Part shown: positions 24,320-31,932 of the stretch, piece by piece
How positions within the stretch are numbered: position 1 is the stretch's first letter
How the letters are laid out: each line of letters begins with the position of its first letter
Origin: an uncultured Prevotella sp.
GTDB taxonomy: Bacteria; Bacteroidota; Bacteroidia; Bacteroidales; Bacteroidaceae
Assembly (NCBI GenBank): GCA_900554545.1
Contig: USHW01000020.1
Span: forward strand, 1-35,122
Length of the DNA: 35,122 nt
Direction of reading: 5' to 3'
Notes under the pieces: model-generated
Told to the model about the DNA's origin: nothing
Databases searched by the model: none
What the model saw: only the letters and a program-made list of their open reading frames with translations
Program-made: the position numbers and the translations under genes

Positions 24320-24404
24320 GAGATGACCTTTTGCATTGCAAAAGACCGTCTTTTATCGCCTGAAAGGCCACCTTTTACCGTCTGAAAGACGGCCTTTTGG
24401 AAAA
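24320..24404. repeat. Four-core palindromic repeat, copy F
   Basis: The cores are AGATGACCTTTT, AAAAGACCGTCTTTT, GAAAGGCCACCTTTT and GAAAGACGGCCTTTT. The outer flanks GTTTTCCAAGA (24311-24321) and TTTTGGAAAAC are nearly perfect complements, marking the element's ends. Confidence 0.9.
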
Positions 24405-24505
24405 CTGCCATTGCTTCTTTGATTTTCAGGTGACGCCTTGATGGGTGTCAATAAATCCCGTATCTGTTAATAAACAATAACAAGACGCATTTTAATTCAC
24501 GTTTA

Positions 24506-24537
24506 TTTGGTTTATATTATAAACCGATTTATCTTTG
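24506..24537 (+). promoter_or_regulatory. Promoter of the DUF2141 gene (and possibly the membrane-paralog operon)
   Basis: TTTG (24506-24509), a 20-nt spacer and TATCTTTG (24530-24537): a full consensus match, about 105 nt upstream of the ATG. Confidence 0.75.
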
Positions 24538-24641
24538 CATTGCATTCGAATGAAACTCCATATTGTGTCCAACTGCAGTGGAGGCGGTATGGAGGCGTGA
24601 ATTGGTAACATAGTTTTTAACCTTTCAAAACCATCAGGATT

Positions 24642-25028
24642 ATGAAAAGGAGAATAAAAGCGGCGGCGTTGTCGGTAGTGGCGATGATGGCCGCAAGCGT
24701 GGCAACAGCCCAGAACAAGGTAGCACTGACCGTGACGAACATACCCAACAGCAACGGCAAAATACTCGTAGCAACCGACAAGGGACAGTCTGGTATGGTG
24801 CAGGCTAAACAGGGCAGCATGACGGTGGATGTGGAGAATGTGCCCGACGGGGCTGTGACCTTCTACGTGATGCACGATGAAAACGGCAACATGGACTGCG
24901 ATATGGAGAACGGTATGCCTAAGGAATACGTGGGTTTCGTCAACGTGGACGTCTCGAAAGACAATAGAACGGCCACCGTCAGGCTTGAGAACATACCCGA
25001 GAAAGTGGCGAATGCCAAGGCCGAATGA
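24642..25028 (+). CDS. DUF2141-family secreted protein
   Basis: A 128-residue protein with a signal peptide (cleavage near ATA-Q). The single domain has VALTVTNIPNSNGKILVAT, then VENVPDGAVTFYVMHDENGN, MDCDMENGMPKEYVGF and a final beta strand. The hD.N.N...D....G.P.E..GF pattern is the DUF2141 signature, a small beta-sandwich of unknown role in the envelope. The next gene starts 79 nt on, on the same strand, with no clear separate promoter, so it may share the transcript with the membrane paralogs. Confidence 0.85.
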   Translation: MKRRIKAAALSVVAMMAASVATAQNKVALTVTNIPNSNGKILVATDKGQSGMVQAKQGSMTVDVENVPDGAVTFYVMHDENGNMDCDMENGMPKEYVGFVNVDVSKDNRTATVRLENIPEKVANAKAE

Positions 25029-25107
25029 CGTGTAAATAAGTTAATTGCATGGCGCGAGGGCCTTTCTGCAGACCCTTGCGCTAACCTTAAATAAAGAAAC
25101 CGAGATT

Positions 25108-25719
25108 ATGGATAATAACGACAAGCTAACAGTCGAGCGCAGTCTTGAGATAATAAGCGAAGCCATCGAGCTTGGCCGCCGCGACGTGGAGCGCAACGCC
25201 GGCACGCCGATGATTGTGTGGGGAGTACTCACCTGCATTACGGGCGGCATAGTGTGCCTGCTTTGGCGGCTTACCGGCAGCGCGGTGTGGAACCTGCTTT
25301 GGTTCGCCATGTACGCCGTTGGATGGGTCGTGCAGGTCTTGATGAACCGCAGGGAGCGCATCGGGAGCCGCCCCAGTTCATACGTATGGAAACTCGTCGG
25401 GTGGACGTGGATGGTGTTCGGCATACTTGCCGTGTCCGTCGCCGTTATAGGGCTGTTGTCAAGCGATGCGTCGGTTTACGGCTCGCACCTGCCCATTACG
25501 GCTGTTACCATACTGCTGCTGACGTTCGCTTCGGCTGTTACGGCTTACGTGATGAAGGACAAAGCGTATGGCGTTCTCATAGGGTGCAACGTCGTTTTGG
25601 TGAACTTCGCCCTGTTGTATCCCGGTCCTTACGAGGCTGTTTGCGTCGCCTTGTCGGCCATAACGCTGCTCGTCATCCCCGGAATAAAGCTCAACCTGCA
25701 ATCAAGAAAGGACAATTAG
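25108..25719 (+). CDS. Tandem membrane paralog 1 (unknown function)
   Basis: A 203-residue protein. A cytoplasmic amphipathic helix with RSLEIISEAIELGRRDVERN leads into about five to six membrane segments (IVWGVLTCITGGIVCLLW, VWNLLWFAMYAVGWVVQVLM, LVGWTWMVFGILAVSVAV and others). Two more genes downstream encode the same architecture with the same SLEII..AI....R opening, so they arose by tandem duplication. I do not recognise a named family. The cluster ends with a winged-helix regulator, suggesting a membrane-linked regulatory or stress unit. The ATG at 25108 is the only start that gives the shared N-terminus. Confidence 0.75.
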   Translation: MDNNDKLTVERSLEIISEAIELGRRDVERNAGTPMIVWGVLTCITGGIVCLLWRLTGSAVWNLLWFAMYAVGWVVQVLMNRRERIGSRPSSYVWKLVGWTWMVFGILAVSVAVIGLLSSDASVYGSHLPITAVTILLLTFASAVTAYVMKDKAYGVLIGCNVVLVNFALLYPGPYEAVCVALSAITLLVIPGIKLNLQSRKDN

Positions 25720-25723
25720 CGAT

Positions 25724-26353
25724 ATGGAAGACGACAAGAAAATGGATGCCGGGCGAAGCCTTGAAATAATAAGCGACGCCATCAAGACCAGCAGACGCGA
25801 GGCCGGACGTAGCATAGGGACGATGATGACCGCGTGGGGAGTGCTCGGCGTGGCGACAAGCGTTGCCGTGGCGTGGCTTTGGGGAGCAACGGACGACGTG
25901 CGTTGGAACTGGCTTTGGGCTGCCGCCGCACTCGCCGCATACGTGCATTACCTGTATATGAAACGGCAGGAGAAGCGTGGACACACCGCCGACACGTTCG
26001 CCACGCAGGTTATAAAGTGGGTTTGGGCCACGTTCATAGGCGTTGGCGGATGCGCCGTCATGTTCGGTTTCGACTTCATCTACAACGAACCTGCTGCGGC
26101 TCACCTGCAAGTTTACCCGGCAATGATACTCCTGCTGTGCCTCGCAAGCGGCGTGACCGGCATGGTGACGAGCAACGGAGCTGGCAGCGGATGCGCCGTA
26201 ATGGCGGTATATTGGGCAAAAGCCGCGGCGGAAGAGGGCGACAGCGAGCAGGCCGTCTGCATGGCGTTGGCCTGCCTTTTCGCGCTGCTCCTGCCCGGAC
26301 TAATCATGAAATACAGGACAAGAAAACACTATGGAGAACGAGAAACTGAATGA
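25724..26353 (+). CDS. Tandem membrane paralog 2 (unknown function)
   Basis: A 209-residue protein, 4 nt after paralog 1. The N-terminal helix (GRSLEIISDAIKTSRREAGR) and the following TMMTAWGVLGVATSVAVAWL align with paralog 1. Further membrane segments: NWLWAAAALAAYVHYLYM, VIKWVWATFIGVGGCAVMFG and MILLLCLASGVTGMV. The tail is basic and charged (KYRTRKHYGERETE). Its end overlaps paralog 3 by 23 nt, so the two are probably translationally coupled. No catalytic motif seen. Confidence 0.75.
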   Translation: MEDDKKMDAGRSLEIISDAIKTSRREAGRSIGTMMTAWGVLGVATSVAVAWLWGATDDVRWNWLWAAAALAAYVHYLYMKRQEKRGHTADTFATQVIKWVWATFIGVGGCAVMFGFDFIYNEPAAAHLQVYPAMILLLCLASGVTGMVTSNGAGSGCAVMAVYWAKAAAEEGDSEQAVCMALACLFALLLPGLIMKYRTRKHYGERETE

Positions 26354-26909
26354 ATACGAGAGCCTTGAGCTGATAACGAAGATGATTGAGCGTGCCAAGC
26401 GTACCGAGATAGGCCGCCTTAACTTCGTCACTTTGTACGGAATATTGGGCTTGGCTGTATATATCGTTACATTGACAATGCCCGGCCGAGGCTATGAAAG
26501 GCTGTGGACTGTGGTAGCCGCCGTCAGCTATGGTGTGCCATTCGTTTACCACAGGATGTGGAAAAGGCCGATGACAATAACAGGACAAGTGGTGAAACAA
26601 GGCTGGGGATGCTTTGCTCTCGTGGGCGTGTTCTTGCCTGTTGTCGTGTCAATGGACAAACCTTTGTTTGCTGCTCCACTCATGTCGATAGTGCTGAGCG
26701 GGGCATTGTTCATGTTCAGCGGCATATTCAGGAACAAAGCCATAATGTGGTGTGGATTTATCGGACTTGCATTCAACCTCTTGACGATAGCCGACAACGG
26801 ACGGCCAACCATTTCGTCGATAGGCTGGAACTGCGTGTTCTTAATCTATTCCGTAAAAATCGGCCTGATGATTGACAAAAAAGCAGACAAAATAAAAATG
26901 CCATGTTGA
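26331..26909 (+). CDS. Tandem membrane paralog 3 (unknown function)
   Basis: A 192-residue protein, the most diverged of the three. It keeps the opening helix YESLELITKMIERAKRTE and a similar TM layout (FVTLYGILGLAVYIVTLTM, LWTVVAAVSYGVPFVY, GWGCFALVGVFLPVVVS, SIVLSGALFMFSGIF). It lacks the GTxM..WGVL motif of the other two, having NFVTLYGIL instead. It overlaps paralog 2 by 23 nt and the regulator gene by 7 nt, so all are one transcription unit. Confidence 0.75.
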   Translation: MENEKLNEYESLELITKMIERAKRTEIGRLNFVTLYGILGLAVYIVTLTMPGRGYERLWTVVAAVSYGVPFVYHRMWKRPMTITGQVVKQGWGCFALVGVFLPVVVSMDKPLFAAPLMSIVLSGALFMFSGIFRNKAIMWCGFIGLAFNLLTIADNGRPTISSIGWNCVFLIYSVKIGLMIDKKADKIKMPC

Positions 26910-27193
26910 GACCGCTCAACCCATTACTACACAGCGAACTGCGCCTGGCGGTGATGTCACTGCTTGTCAGCGTGGGAGAGGCCGACTTCGTTTACCTGCG
27001 CAAGCAGACGGGAGCGACAGCCGGGAACCTCAGCGTGCAGATTGACAAACTAAGCAAGGCAGGATATATAGAGGTGACAAAGAGCTTTGTGGGGAAGCGC
27101 ACCAACACGTCGTGCCGCCTCACGGAAGAGGGCATGCAGGCGTTCGAGGAATACGTGGAGGCGATAAAGGAATATTTAAAGGTGAGAAGGTGA
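26903..27193 (+). CDS. Winged-helix transcriptional regulator (HTH_34 type)
   Basis: A 96-residue one-domain regulator. LNPLLHSELRLAVMSLLVSV, then DFVYLRKQTGATAGNLSVQI, DKLSKAGYIEVTKSFVGKRT and RLTEEGMQAFEEYV match the ArsR/MarR-like winged-helix family PF13601. The recognition helix is around TAGNLSVQIDKLSKAGY, and the wing is VTKSFVGKRTNTSCRL. It overlaps paralog 3 by 7 nt. Family members usually sit with membrane proteins and may regulate their own operon; no operator could be named. The final residues KVRR and the stop codon are encoded by the start of the GGTGAGA repeat arm. Confidence 0.88.
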   Translation: MLRPLNPLLHSELRLAVMSLLVSVGEADFVYLRKQTGATAGNLSVQIDKLSKAGYIEVTKSFVGKRTNTSCRLTEEGMQAFEEYVEAIKEYLKVRR

Positions 27194-27284
27194 GAGGGTG
27201 AGAAGGTGAGAAAACAAATTTTGCCAACAACAAAGCGAAGCCTTTTCTCACCTTCTCACCCTCTCACCTTTTCACCTTTTTAAA
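27175..27284. terminator. Hairpin of GGTGAGA tandem repeats between convergent genes
   Basis: The purine arm 27175-27214 and the pyrimidine arm 27243-27284 are near-perfect complements. The left arm overlaps the 3' end of the regulator gene, and the right arm reaches the ridA stop codon. Probably a bidirectional terminator. Confidence 0.75.
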
Positions 27285-27654
27285 GTTCTGCAATCACTTC
27301 CACCTCAACCAAAGCGCCTTTCGGGAGGGTCTTTACGGCAACGGCGGAACGTGCGGGGAACGGCTCCTTGAAGAAGGTGGCATACACTTCGTTCATTGCG
27401 GCGAAGTTATCCATGTCTGAAAGGAACACCGTTGTCTTCACTACGTGTGTCAGGTCGATGCCTGCCTCGGCAAGAACGTTGGTCACGTTGGTGAGCGACT
27501 GGCGTGTCTGTTCCTTTATTCCGCCCTCAACGAAGTTGCCCGTTGCGGGGTCGATGGGTACCTGTCCCGATGCGAACACAAATCCGCCGGCAACTATTGC
27601 CTGGCTGTAAGGGCCTAAAGCCTTAGGCGCCTTGTCTGAATGCAATGCTTTCAT
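27280..27654 (-). CDS. ridA: RidA family enamine/imine deaminase
   Basis: A 124-residue trimeric-type enzyme that hydrolyses reactive 2-aminoacrylate/2-aminocrotonate. GPYSQAIVAGGFVFASGQ, VVKTTVFLSDMDNF and the active-site arginine R102 in PARSAVAVKTLPKGALVEVE are diagnostic of this family. It lies downstream of ilvA on the same strand. IlvA makes exactly these enamines, so the pairing is functionally coherent. A 19-bp hairpin lies between the two genes, and I see no clear separate promoter for ridA, so it may be a partly attenuated second gene of the ilvA transcript. Confidence 0.93.
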   Translation of the reverse strand: MKALHSDKAPKALGPYSQAIVAGGFVFASGQVPIDPATGNFVEGGIKEQTRQSLTNVTNVLAEAGIDLTHVVKTTVFLSDMDNFAAMNEVYATFFKEPFPARSAVAVKTLPKGALVEVEVIAEL

Positions 27655-27689
27655 TGTTTACGTTTTTAGATTGTTTGATGTTTATGTTT

Positions 27690-27737
27690 GCAGTTAAAGT
27701 AGTCAAAGTAATTGGCAGCTTTGACTACTTTAACTGC
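27690..27737 (-). terminator. 19-bp inverted repeat between ilvA and ridA
   Basis: The arms 27690-27708 and 27719-27737 are perfect complements with a 10-nt loop. The arm is built of GTTAAAGTAGTCAAAG units, like the other purine-repeat hairpins. It may end or attenuate the ilvA transcript. Confidence 0.65.
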
Positions 27738-27749
27738 TTCCAACTATTT

Positions 27750-28943
27750 TCATTTCAGCTTAAATCCCTTTTTCTGCAAGCCTTCCTTTATGGCTTCCAC
27801 GTGCTCGTGGTTGCGTGTCTCGAGCCTTACGCGCAGCTCGCACGCGTTCACGTTGTGGCTGGCTATGCCGCGTTCGTGGTGTACGCTCAGCACGTTTGCG
27901 CCGAGAGAGGCAAGCACCTGGATTACTTCGAGCAGCTGTCCGGGCTTGTCGGCCAGTTCCATGGCGAGCGTGCAGATGCGTCCGCCCTTGTCGAGGCCGC
28001 GGTTGATGACGCGGTTGAGTATGTTCACGTCGATGTTGCCGCCGCTCACAAGGCAGACGGTCTTCTTGCCCTTGATGGGCACCTTGTTGAACATTGCCGC
28101 GGCAACGCTCACGGCTCCGGCGCCTTCGGCCACCATCTTCTCCTCTTCGAGCAGTCTCAGTATTGCGGCGCAGATTTCGTCTTCGCTTACAAGGGCAATG
28201 TCGTCAACGTATTTCTGGCATATTTCGTAAGTCAAATCGCCCGGTGTCTTCACCGCGATGCCGTCGGCAACGGTCGATACGCTGTCAAGAGTCTCGGGGT
28301 GATGGTCGTGTATGCTCTTGTACATGCTGGGCGCGCCGGCCGCCTGTACGCCGTAAACCTTTACGTCGGGCTTCAACGACTTGATGGCGTAAGCCACTCC
28401 GCTGATGAGTCCGCCGCCGCCGATGGGCACTACAACGGCCTCAAGGTCGGGCAGCTGGTCGAGCAGTTCAAGGCCAATTGTGCCCTGTCCGGCTATCACG
28501 TGGTCGTCGTTGAACGGGTGTACGAACGAGTAGCCGTGGTCGTCGCGCAGCTGGAGCGCACGGTTGTAGGCGTCGTCGTACACGCCCGGAACGAGGCATA
28601 TTTCAGCTCCGAGGCGGCGTGTTGCCTCCACCTTGCTGATTGGCGCGCCTTCAGGCAGGCAGATTATTGACTTTATGCCGTGGCTCGTAGCGCCGAGAGC
28701 TACGCCCTGCGCATGGTTTCCGGCAGAGCAGGCTATAACGCCCTTCTTCTTCTCCTCGTCACTAAGTTGCGATACTTTGTAGTATGCGCCACGCACCTTG
28801 AACGAGCCTGTTATTTGCAGGTTTTCGGGTTTAAGGTAAATGTCACTCTCTGGATTCAGCTTGGGCGCATGCACAAGGTCGGTGCGCCTAAGAATCTTAC
28901 TAAGCACATAGCGTGCCTTGTAAAGATCGTCTAAGTTAAGCAT
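27750..28943 (-). CDS. ilvA: Threonine ammonia-lyase with C-terminal ACT domain
   Basis: A 397-residue PLP enzyme converting threonine to 2-oxobutanoate, the first isoleucine step. The PLP lysine is K49 in QITGSFKVRGA. Others: ACSAGNHAQGVALGA, IGLELLDQLPD, the glycine loop VPIGGGGLISG and the serine-type region CLVSGGNIDVN. Residues of about 325-397 form a single ACT domain (LADKPGQLLEVIQVLASLGA), the layout of the short IlvA/TdcB-ACT type; effector binding there is likely but unknown. The ATG at 28943 is 28 nt downstream of a TAAATTTG element. Confidence 0.94.
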   Translation of the reverse strand: MLNLDDLYKARYVLSKILRRTDLVHAPKLNPESDIYLKPENLQITGSFKVRGAYYKVSQLSDEEKKKGVIACSAGNHAQGVALGATSHGIKSIICLPEGAPISKVEATRRLGAEICLVPGVYDDAYNRALQLRDDHGYSFVHPFNDDHVIAGQGTIGLELLDQLPDLEAVVVPIGGGGLISGVAYAIKSLKPDVKVYGVQAAGAPSMYKSIHDHHPETLDSVSTVADGIAVKTPGDLTYEICQKYVDDIALVSEDEICAAILRLLEEEKMVAEGAGAVSVAAAMFNKVPIKGKKTVCLVSGGNIDVNILNRVINRGLDKGGRICTLAMELADKPGQLLEVIQVLASLGANVLSVHHERGIASHNVNACELRVRLETRNHEHVEAIKEGLQKKGFKLK

Positions 28944-28971
28944 ATTTTTCGTTTTATCAGATTTCGGTATG

Positions 28972-28979
28972 CAAATTTA
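28972..28979 (-). promoter_or_regulatory. ilvA promoter -7 element
   Basis: Minus-strand TAAATTTG, followed by C, fits TAnnTTTG. No good -33 TTTG is visible. Confidence 0.55.
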
Positions 28980-29172
28980 TGGAAAATATCCGATAGTTGT
29001 ATTCATGAAAACCAAAATATTTTTTTTTCACGCTAAAAAATTGGCGCTTTAATGCCGTGTCCGTGCGGTGCGCAAGCCGTTTTTGCCGGTTTCGTTCACG
29101 GCTTTCGCCTGACGGGATGGCGGCTGCCGCGGCCGTGTTCTGTAACCGGCTGACAGCCAGACGGTTATCTGC

Positions 29173-29266
29173 GGCGTTGCAAAAGGTGGCCTTTTACATC
29201 GTAAAAGATGGCCTTTCGGCCTGAAAAAGGCCGCCTTTTGCAACGCCGTTTGCCGCCTTTTGGAAA
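29173..29266. repeat. Four-core palindromic repeat, copy G
   Basis: The cores are AAAAGGTGGCCTTTT, AAAAGATGGCCTTTC, AAAAGGCCGCCTTTT and GTTTGCCGCCTTTT. Cores 1 and 3, with flanks CGGCGTTGC / GCAACGCCG, form a 20-bp stem with a single G-T wobble, enclosing core 2. The copy lies between divergent genes; nothing else is seen in the rest of 29031-29440. Confidence 0.88.
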
Positions 29267-29440
29267 TCATGCAGCCGCGAGGCGTTAAATAAAGAAAGAT
29301 TTGTTTCTTAAAAAATGTAAACACATGGCGCTGAAGTCTTTTTCCAGGCTCGTGCCGTAAATTGCTATGTTTCAGTGCATAACGCGCCGAGCGGGTGCGA
29401 TGGCACGGTTTTTGCTTATACCAAAAAGATGTAAATGCGC

Positions 29441-29471
29441 TTTGATTTACGGCTTTTTTTCGCTAACTTCG
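29441..29471 (+). promoter_or_regulatory. Promoter of the NlpC/P60 peptidase gene
   Basis: TTTG (29441-29444), a 19-nt spacer and TAACTTCG (29464-29471), one mismatch to the -7 consensus. Confidence 0.65.
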
Positions 29472-29524
29472 CGAGCGAAATCAACTTTGACCCTTTCATA
29501 CTATCTTAACATTAACCGTCAGAC

Positions 29525-30079
29525 ATGAGACACCTTAAGATATTTGCCGTTGCATTGATGCTGTTTGCAGCCGGAATTCCGGCGGCGGCCGACAACGACA
29601 AAACCGAAGATGAACAAGAACAATATGAGGAGATAGACAACTTCGACTTCCTGTATGACAACGAGGCATACGGCGAAGACTATGAGTTTGCAGAGATTGA
29701 CGACATGCTAAACGAGGCTTTCTCGCACCTCGGCGCGCGTTACCGCCGCGGACATTCAGGCCCCAACGCCTTCGACTGTTCAGGCTTCACGAGCTATGTG
29801 TTCAAGAACATGGGCATAGAGCTTAGCCGTTCGTCACGCTCGCAATATACGCAGGGCGAGGCGGTTGACAAGGACGAGCTGCGCACGGGCGACCTTGTGT
29901 TCTTCACCGGCTCAAATACACGCGGCCCGATAGGGCATGTGGGCATCGTGGTGGATGTCGACCCGATAAGCGGAAGCTTCAATTTCATACATGCAAGCAC
30001 CAAGGGCGTGAAGGTAAGCAACTCGAAGGAGAACTATTACTCGCGCCGTTATGTCGGCGCACGCCGCGTTATGCAATAG
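29525..30079 (+). CDS. NlpC/P60 family cell-wall peptidase
   Basis: A 184-residue secreted protein. A signal peptide (cleavage near AAA-D) is followed by an unusual acidic and tyrosine-rich linker, residues 24-60 (DKTEDEQEQYEEIDNFDF and more). The NlpC/P60 domain then carries the catalytic triad: C85 in NAFDCSGFTSYVF, H138 in GHVGIVVD and H156 in FIHAS. Such enzymes cleave peptide stems in peptidoglycan (gamma-D-Glu-diamino acid type). There are no SH3b or LysM domains. The start is the ATG at 29525, just after a promoter. A hairpin separates it from the CapA-like gene. Confidence 0.92.
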   Translation: MRHLKIFAVALMLFAAGIPAAADNDKTEDEQEQYEEIDNFDFLYDNEAYGEDYEFAEIDDMLNEAFSHLGARYRRGHSGPNAFDCSGFTSYVFKNMGIELSRSSRSQYTQGEAVDKDELRTGDLVFFTGSNTRGPIGHVGIVVDVDPISGSFNFIHASTKGVKVSNSKENYYSRRYVGARRVMQ

Positions 30080-30086
30080 CTGTTGT

Positions 30087-30168
30087 ATTAAGAATTAAGA
30101 GTTAAGAATTAAGAAAGCAGCTGACGGCAAAATCACACTTTCTTAATTCTTAACTCTTAATTCTTAAT
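30087..30168. terminator. Perfect 31-bp hairpin of AATTAAGA repeats
   Basis: The arms 30087-30117 and 30138-30168 are perfect complements over 31 nt. It begins 8 nt after the peptidase stop codon and ends just before the CapA-like start. Confidence 0.8.
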
Positions 30169-30169
30169 T

Positions 30170-31300
30170 ATGCAAAGTGCCATGAACCCATTTCCCGTTA
30201 CCTTTTTATTTGCTTTCGGCCTTGTGCTTTCGGCCTGCGGGGCAGGCGGCGGAAGGAAAGCGGAGCCTGTCTCCGTTGCCGTTGCGCCCGATACGGCCGT
30301 AGTTGATACGCCGCAGCCTGCGGCGGAGGTGTACAGTGTGGCGCTGACCGGCGACATAATGATGGGCACTACATATCCCGACACGCTGCTCCCGGCAGGC
30401 GACGGGCGTGTGCTCTTTGTCGATGTGCGTGGCATCTTGGCCGCAGCCGACCTTGCCGTGGGCAACCTCGAAGGCACGTTGTGTGACAGCGCGGCGACGA
30501 GAAAGCGCAAGTCGGAGCATTCATACTCGTTCCGCACGCCTGTAAGGTTTGCCGCGCGGCTGAAAGAAGCCGGCTACGACTACCTTAGTCTGGCTAACAA
30601 CCATACCTTCGACTTCGGCTACGACGGTCTGGTTTCCACCGAGAATGCCCTCGACGGGCAGGGGATAAGCTATTCGGGGATAAGGCGCAGGCCTGCGTCT
30701 GTTGTGCTTGAGCGTGGCGGTGTAAGGTTCGGCCTGTGCTCGTTCGGGCATAACGCCCATACGCTGCGCCATCAGGAGCTGTCAAAGGTGCGCGAGGTGC
30801 TCGACAGCCTGCGTGCGCGCGCCGACATTGTAGTGGTGTCGTTCCACGGCGGAGGCGAAGGAACGGCTTTCAGCCACTTGCCTGACAGCACCGAAGTGTT
30901 CCTTGGCGAGAATCGCGGTTCGCTCCGCCTTTTCGCCCGCTTCTGCATAGACAACGGCGCGGACATAGTTTTCGGCCACGGCCCTCACGTTGTGCGGTGT
31001 GTCGAGATGTACAAAAACCGTTTCATAGCCTACAGCCTCGGCAACTTCTGCACGCCTTATTCAATAAGCATTGCCGGCGTGTCGGGGTATGCGCCGGTAA
31101 TCGTCGTCGATACCGACAGGCGCGGAAAGTTCCTCGGCGGACGCATATACCCCTTCATACAGCGCAGGGGGCTTGGCCCGAGACGCGACACGACCAATGT
31201 CGTTATAAGGCACATCAGGATGCTGACCGATGCCGATGTGTTTGGCGGACGGCTGGAAATAAGCGGCGACGGGCTGATTACGCCGGTGGAAAACAATTGA
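30170..31300 (+). CDS. CapA-like metallophosphatase-fold lipoprotein
   Basis: A 376-residue lipoprotein with lipobox LSAC followed by GAGGG, with no surface-export signal. Then come a linker and a CapA (poly-gamma-glutamate-type) domain: VALTGDIMMGTTYPD, ADLAVGNLEGTLC, LKEAGYDYLSLANNHTFDFG, VVVSFHGGGEG, DIVFGHGPHVVRCVEMYKNR and IAYSLGNFC. These are the metal-binding D, N, H and GHGPH motifs of PGA_cap/CapA proteins. In Gram-negative bacteria the substrate is unknown; capsule or envelope polymer handling is guessed from the family. The ATG at 30170 touches the hairpin arm; MNPFPV at 30182 is an equally good lipoprotein start. Confidence 0.88.
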   Translation: MQSAMNPFPVTFLFAFGLVLSACGAGGGRKAEPVSVAVAPDTAVVDTPQPAAEVYSVALTGDIMMGTTYPDTLLPAGDGRVLFVDVRGILAAADLAVGNLEGTLCDSAATRKRKSEHSYSFRTPVRFAARLKEAGYDYLSLANNHTFDFGYDGLVSTENALDGQGISYSGIRRRPASVVLERGGVRFGLCSFGHNAHTLRHQELSKVREVLDSLRARADIVVVSFHGGGEGTAFSHLPDSTEVFLGENRGSLRLFARFCIDNGADIVFGHGPHVVRCVEMYKNRFIAYSLGNFCTPYSISIAGVSGYAPVIVVDTDRRGKFLGGRIYPFIQRRGLGPRRDTTNVVIRHIRMLTDADVFGGRLEISGDGLITPVENN

Positions 31301-31318
31301 AAACAGGGTATAAAAGCA

Positions 31319-31353
31319 AACGGCGTGGAATGCAGTCAGCATTCCACGCCGTT
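31319..31353. terminator. Bidirectional terminator between the CapA-like gene and rplS
   Basis: A perfect 15-bp stem (AACGGCGTGGAATGC / GCATTCCACGCCGTT) with a 5-nt loop between two convergent gene ends. Confidence 0.85.
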
Positions 31354-31374
31354 CGTTTTCGTTGCAGATTGGGC

Positions 31375-31740
31375 TTAGTCTTCTTTCTTCGCAATGGTCT
31401 TCTTCTCTGCGATGCGAGCCTTCTTGCCGGTGAGCTTGCGCAGGTAATACAGCTTGGCGCGGCGCACCTTACCAATCTTGTTTACCTCGATGCTCTCGAT
31501 GTTGGGCGACTCTATCGGGAAAATACGCTCTACTCCGACTGTACCTGACATCTTGCGGACTGTGAAGCGCTTTTTGTCTCCTTGGCCGCAAATCTTAATT
31601 ACGACACCGCGGTAGAGCTGGATACGCTCCTTTGAACCCTCAATGATTTTGTAAGCGACAGTGATAGTGTCACCTGCCTTGAACTCAGGGAACTTCTTGC
31701 CGGTTGCAAATGCTTCTTCAGCAACTTTAATTAAATCCAT
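31375..31740 (-). CDS. rplS: 50S ribosomal protein L19
   Basis: A 121-residue ribosomal protein. The motifs FKAGDTITVAYKI, EGSKERIQLYRGVVI, RKMSGTVGVERIFPIESP and RRAKLYYLRKLTGKKARI are those of L19, which lies at the 30S-50S interface. It is complete and of normal length. The leader (31741-31830) is about 90 nt after its promoter. The gene stands alone here, without the usual rimM/trmD neighbours. Confidence 0.97.
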   Translation of the reverse strand: MDLIKVAEEAFATGKKFPEFKAGDTITVAYKIIEGSKERIQLYRGVVIKICGQGDKKRFTVRKMSGTVGVERIFPIESPNIESIEVNKIGKVRRAKLYYLRKLTGKKARIAEKKTIAKKED

Positions 31741-31830
31741 TGTTGTTTGATAATTAAATTTGTTTCATTGTTCCGGCGCAACATAACGAGGCTACTCTTC
31801 TTCCTGTCAGCGATTACGCGGAAAGCGGTG
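31741..31830 (-). other. rplS 5' leader
   Basis: A leader of about 90 nt between promoter and ATG. It has mild pairing potential (CGCCGGAACAATG region, and CGCTTTCCGCG near its 5' end). Ribosomal protein genes often carry autoregulatory leaders, but I cannot show a conserved structure. Confidence 0.35.
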
Positions 31831-31861
31831 CAAAGGTACGTATTTTCCTAATGTCGGCAAA
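31831..31861 (-). promoter_or_regulatory. rplS promoter
   Basis: Minus-strand TTTG (31858-31861), a 19-nt spacer and TACCTTTG (31831-31838), a full consensus match. Confidence 0.8.
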
Positions 31862-31888
31862 GCATAAGCTCATTTTTTTGCGTTTTTC

Positions 31889-31919
31889 TTTGCCTTATGT
31901 GCGTTTTTAGCTAACTTTG
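31889..31919 (+). promoter_or_regulatory. Promoter of the split 5'-nucleotidase operon
   Basis: TTTG (31889-31892), a 19-nt spacer and TAACTTTG (31912-31919), a full consensus match. The ATG follows 13 nt later. Confidence 0.8.
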
Positions 31920-31932
31920 CACTGCTTTTTAT

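Noticed and set aside
27645..28670. 341-residue open frame on the plus strand
   Set aside because: Antisense shadow of ilvA; it runs through the ilvA-ridA hairpin.
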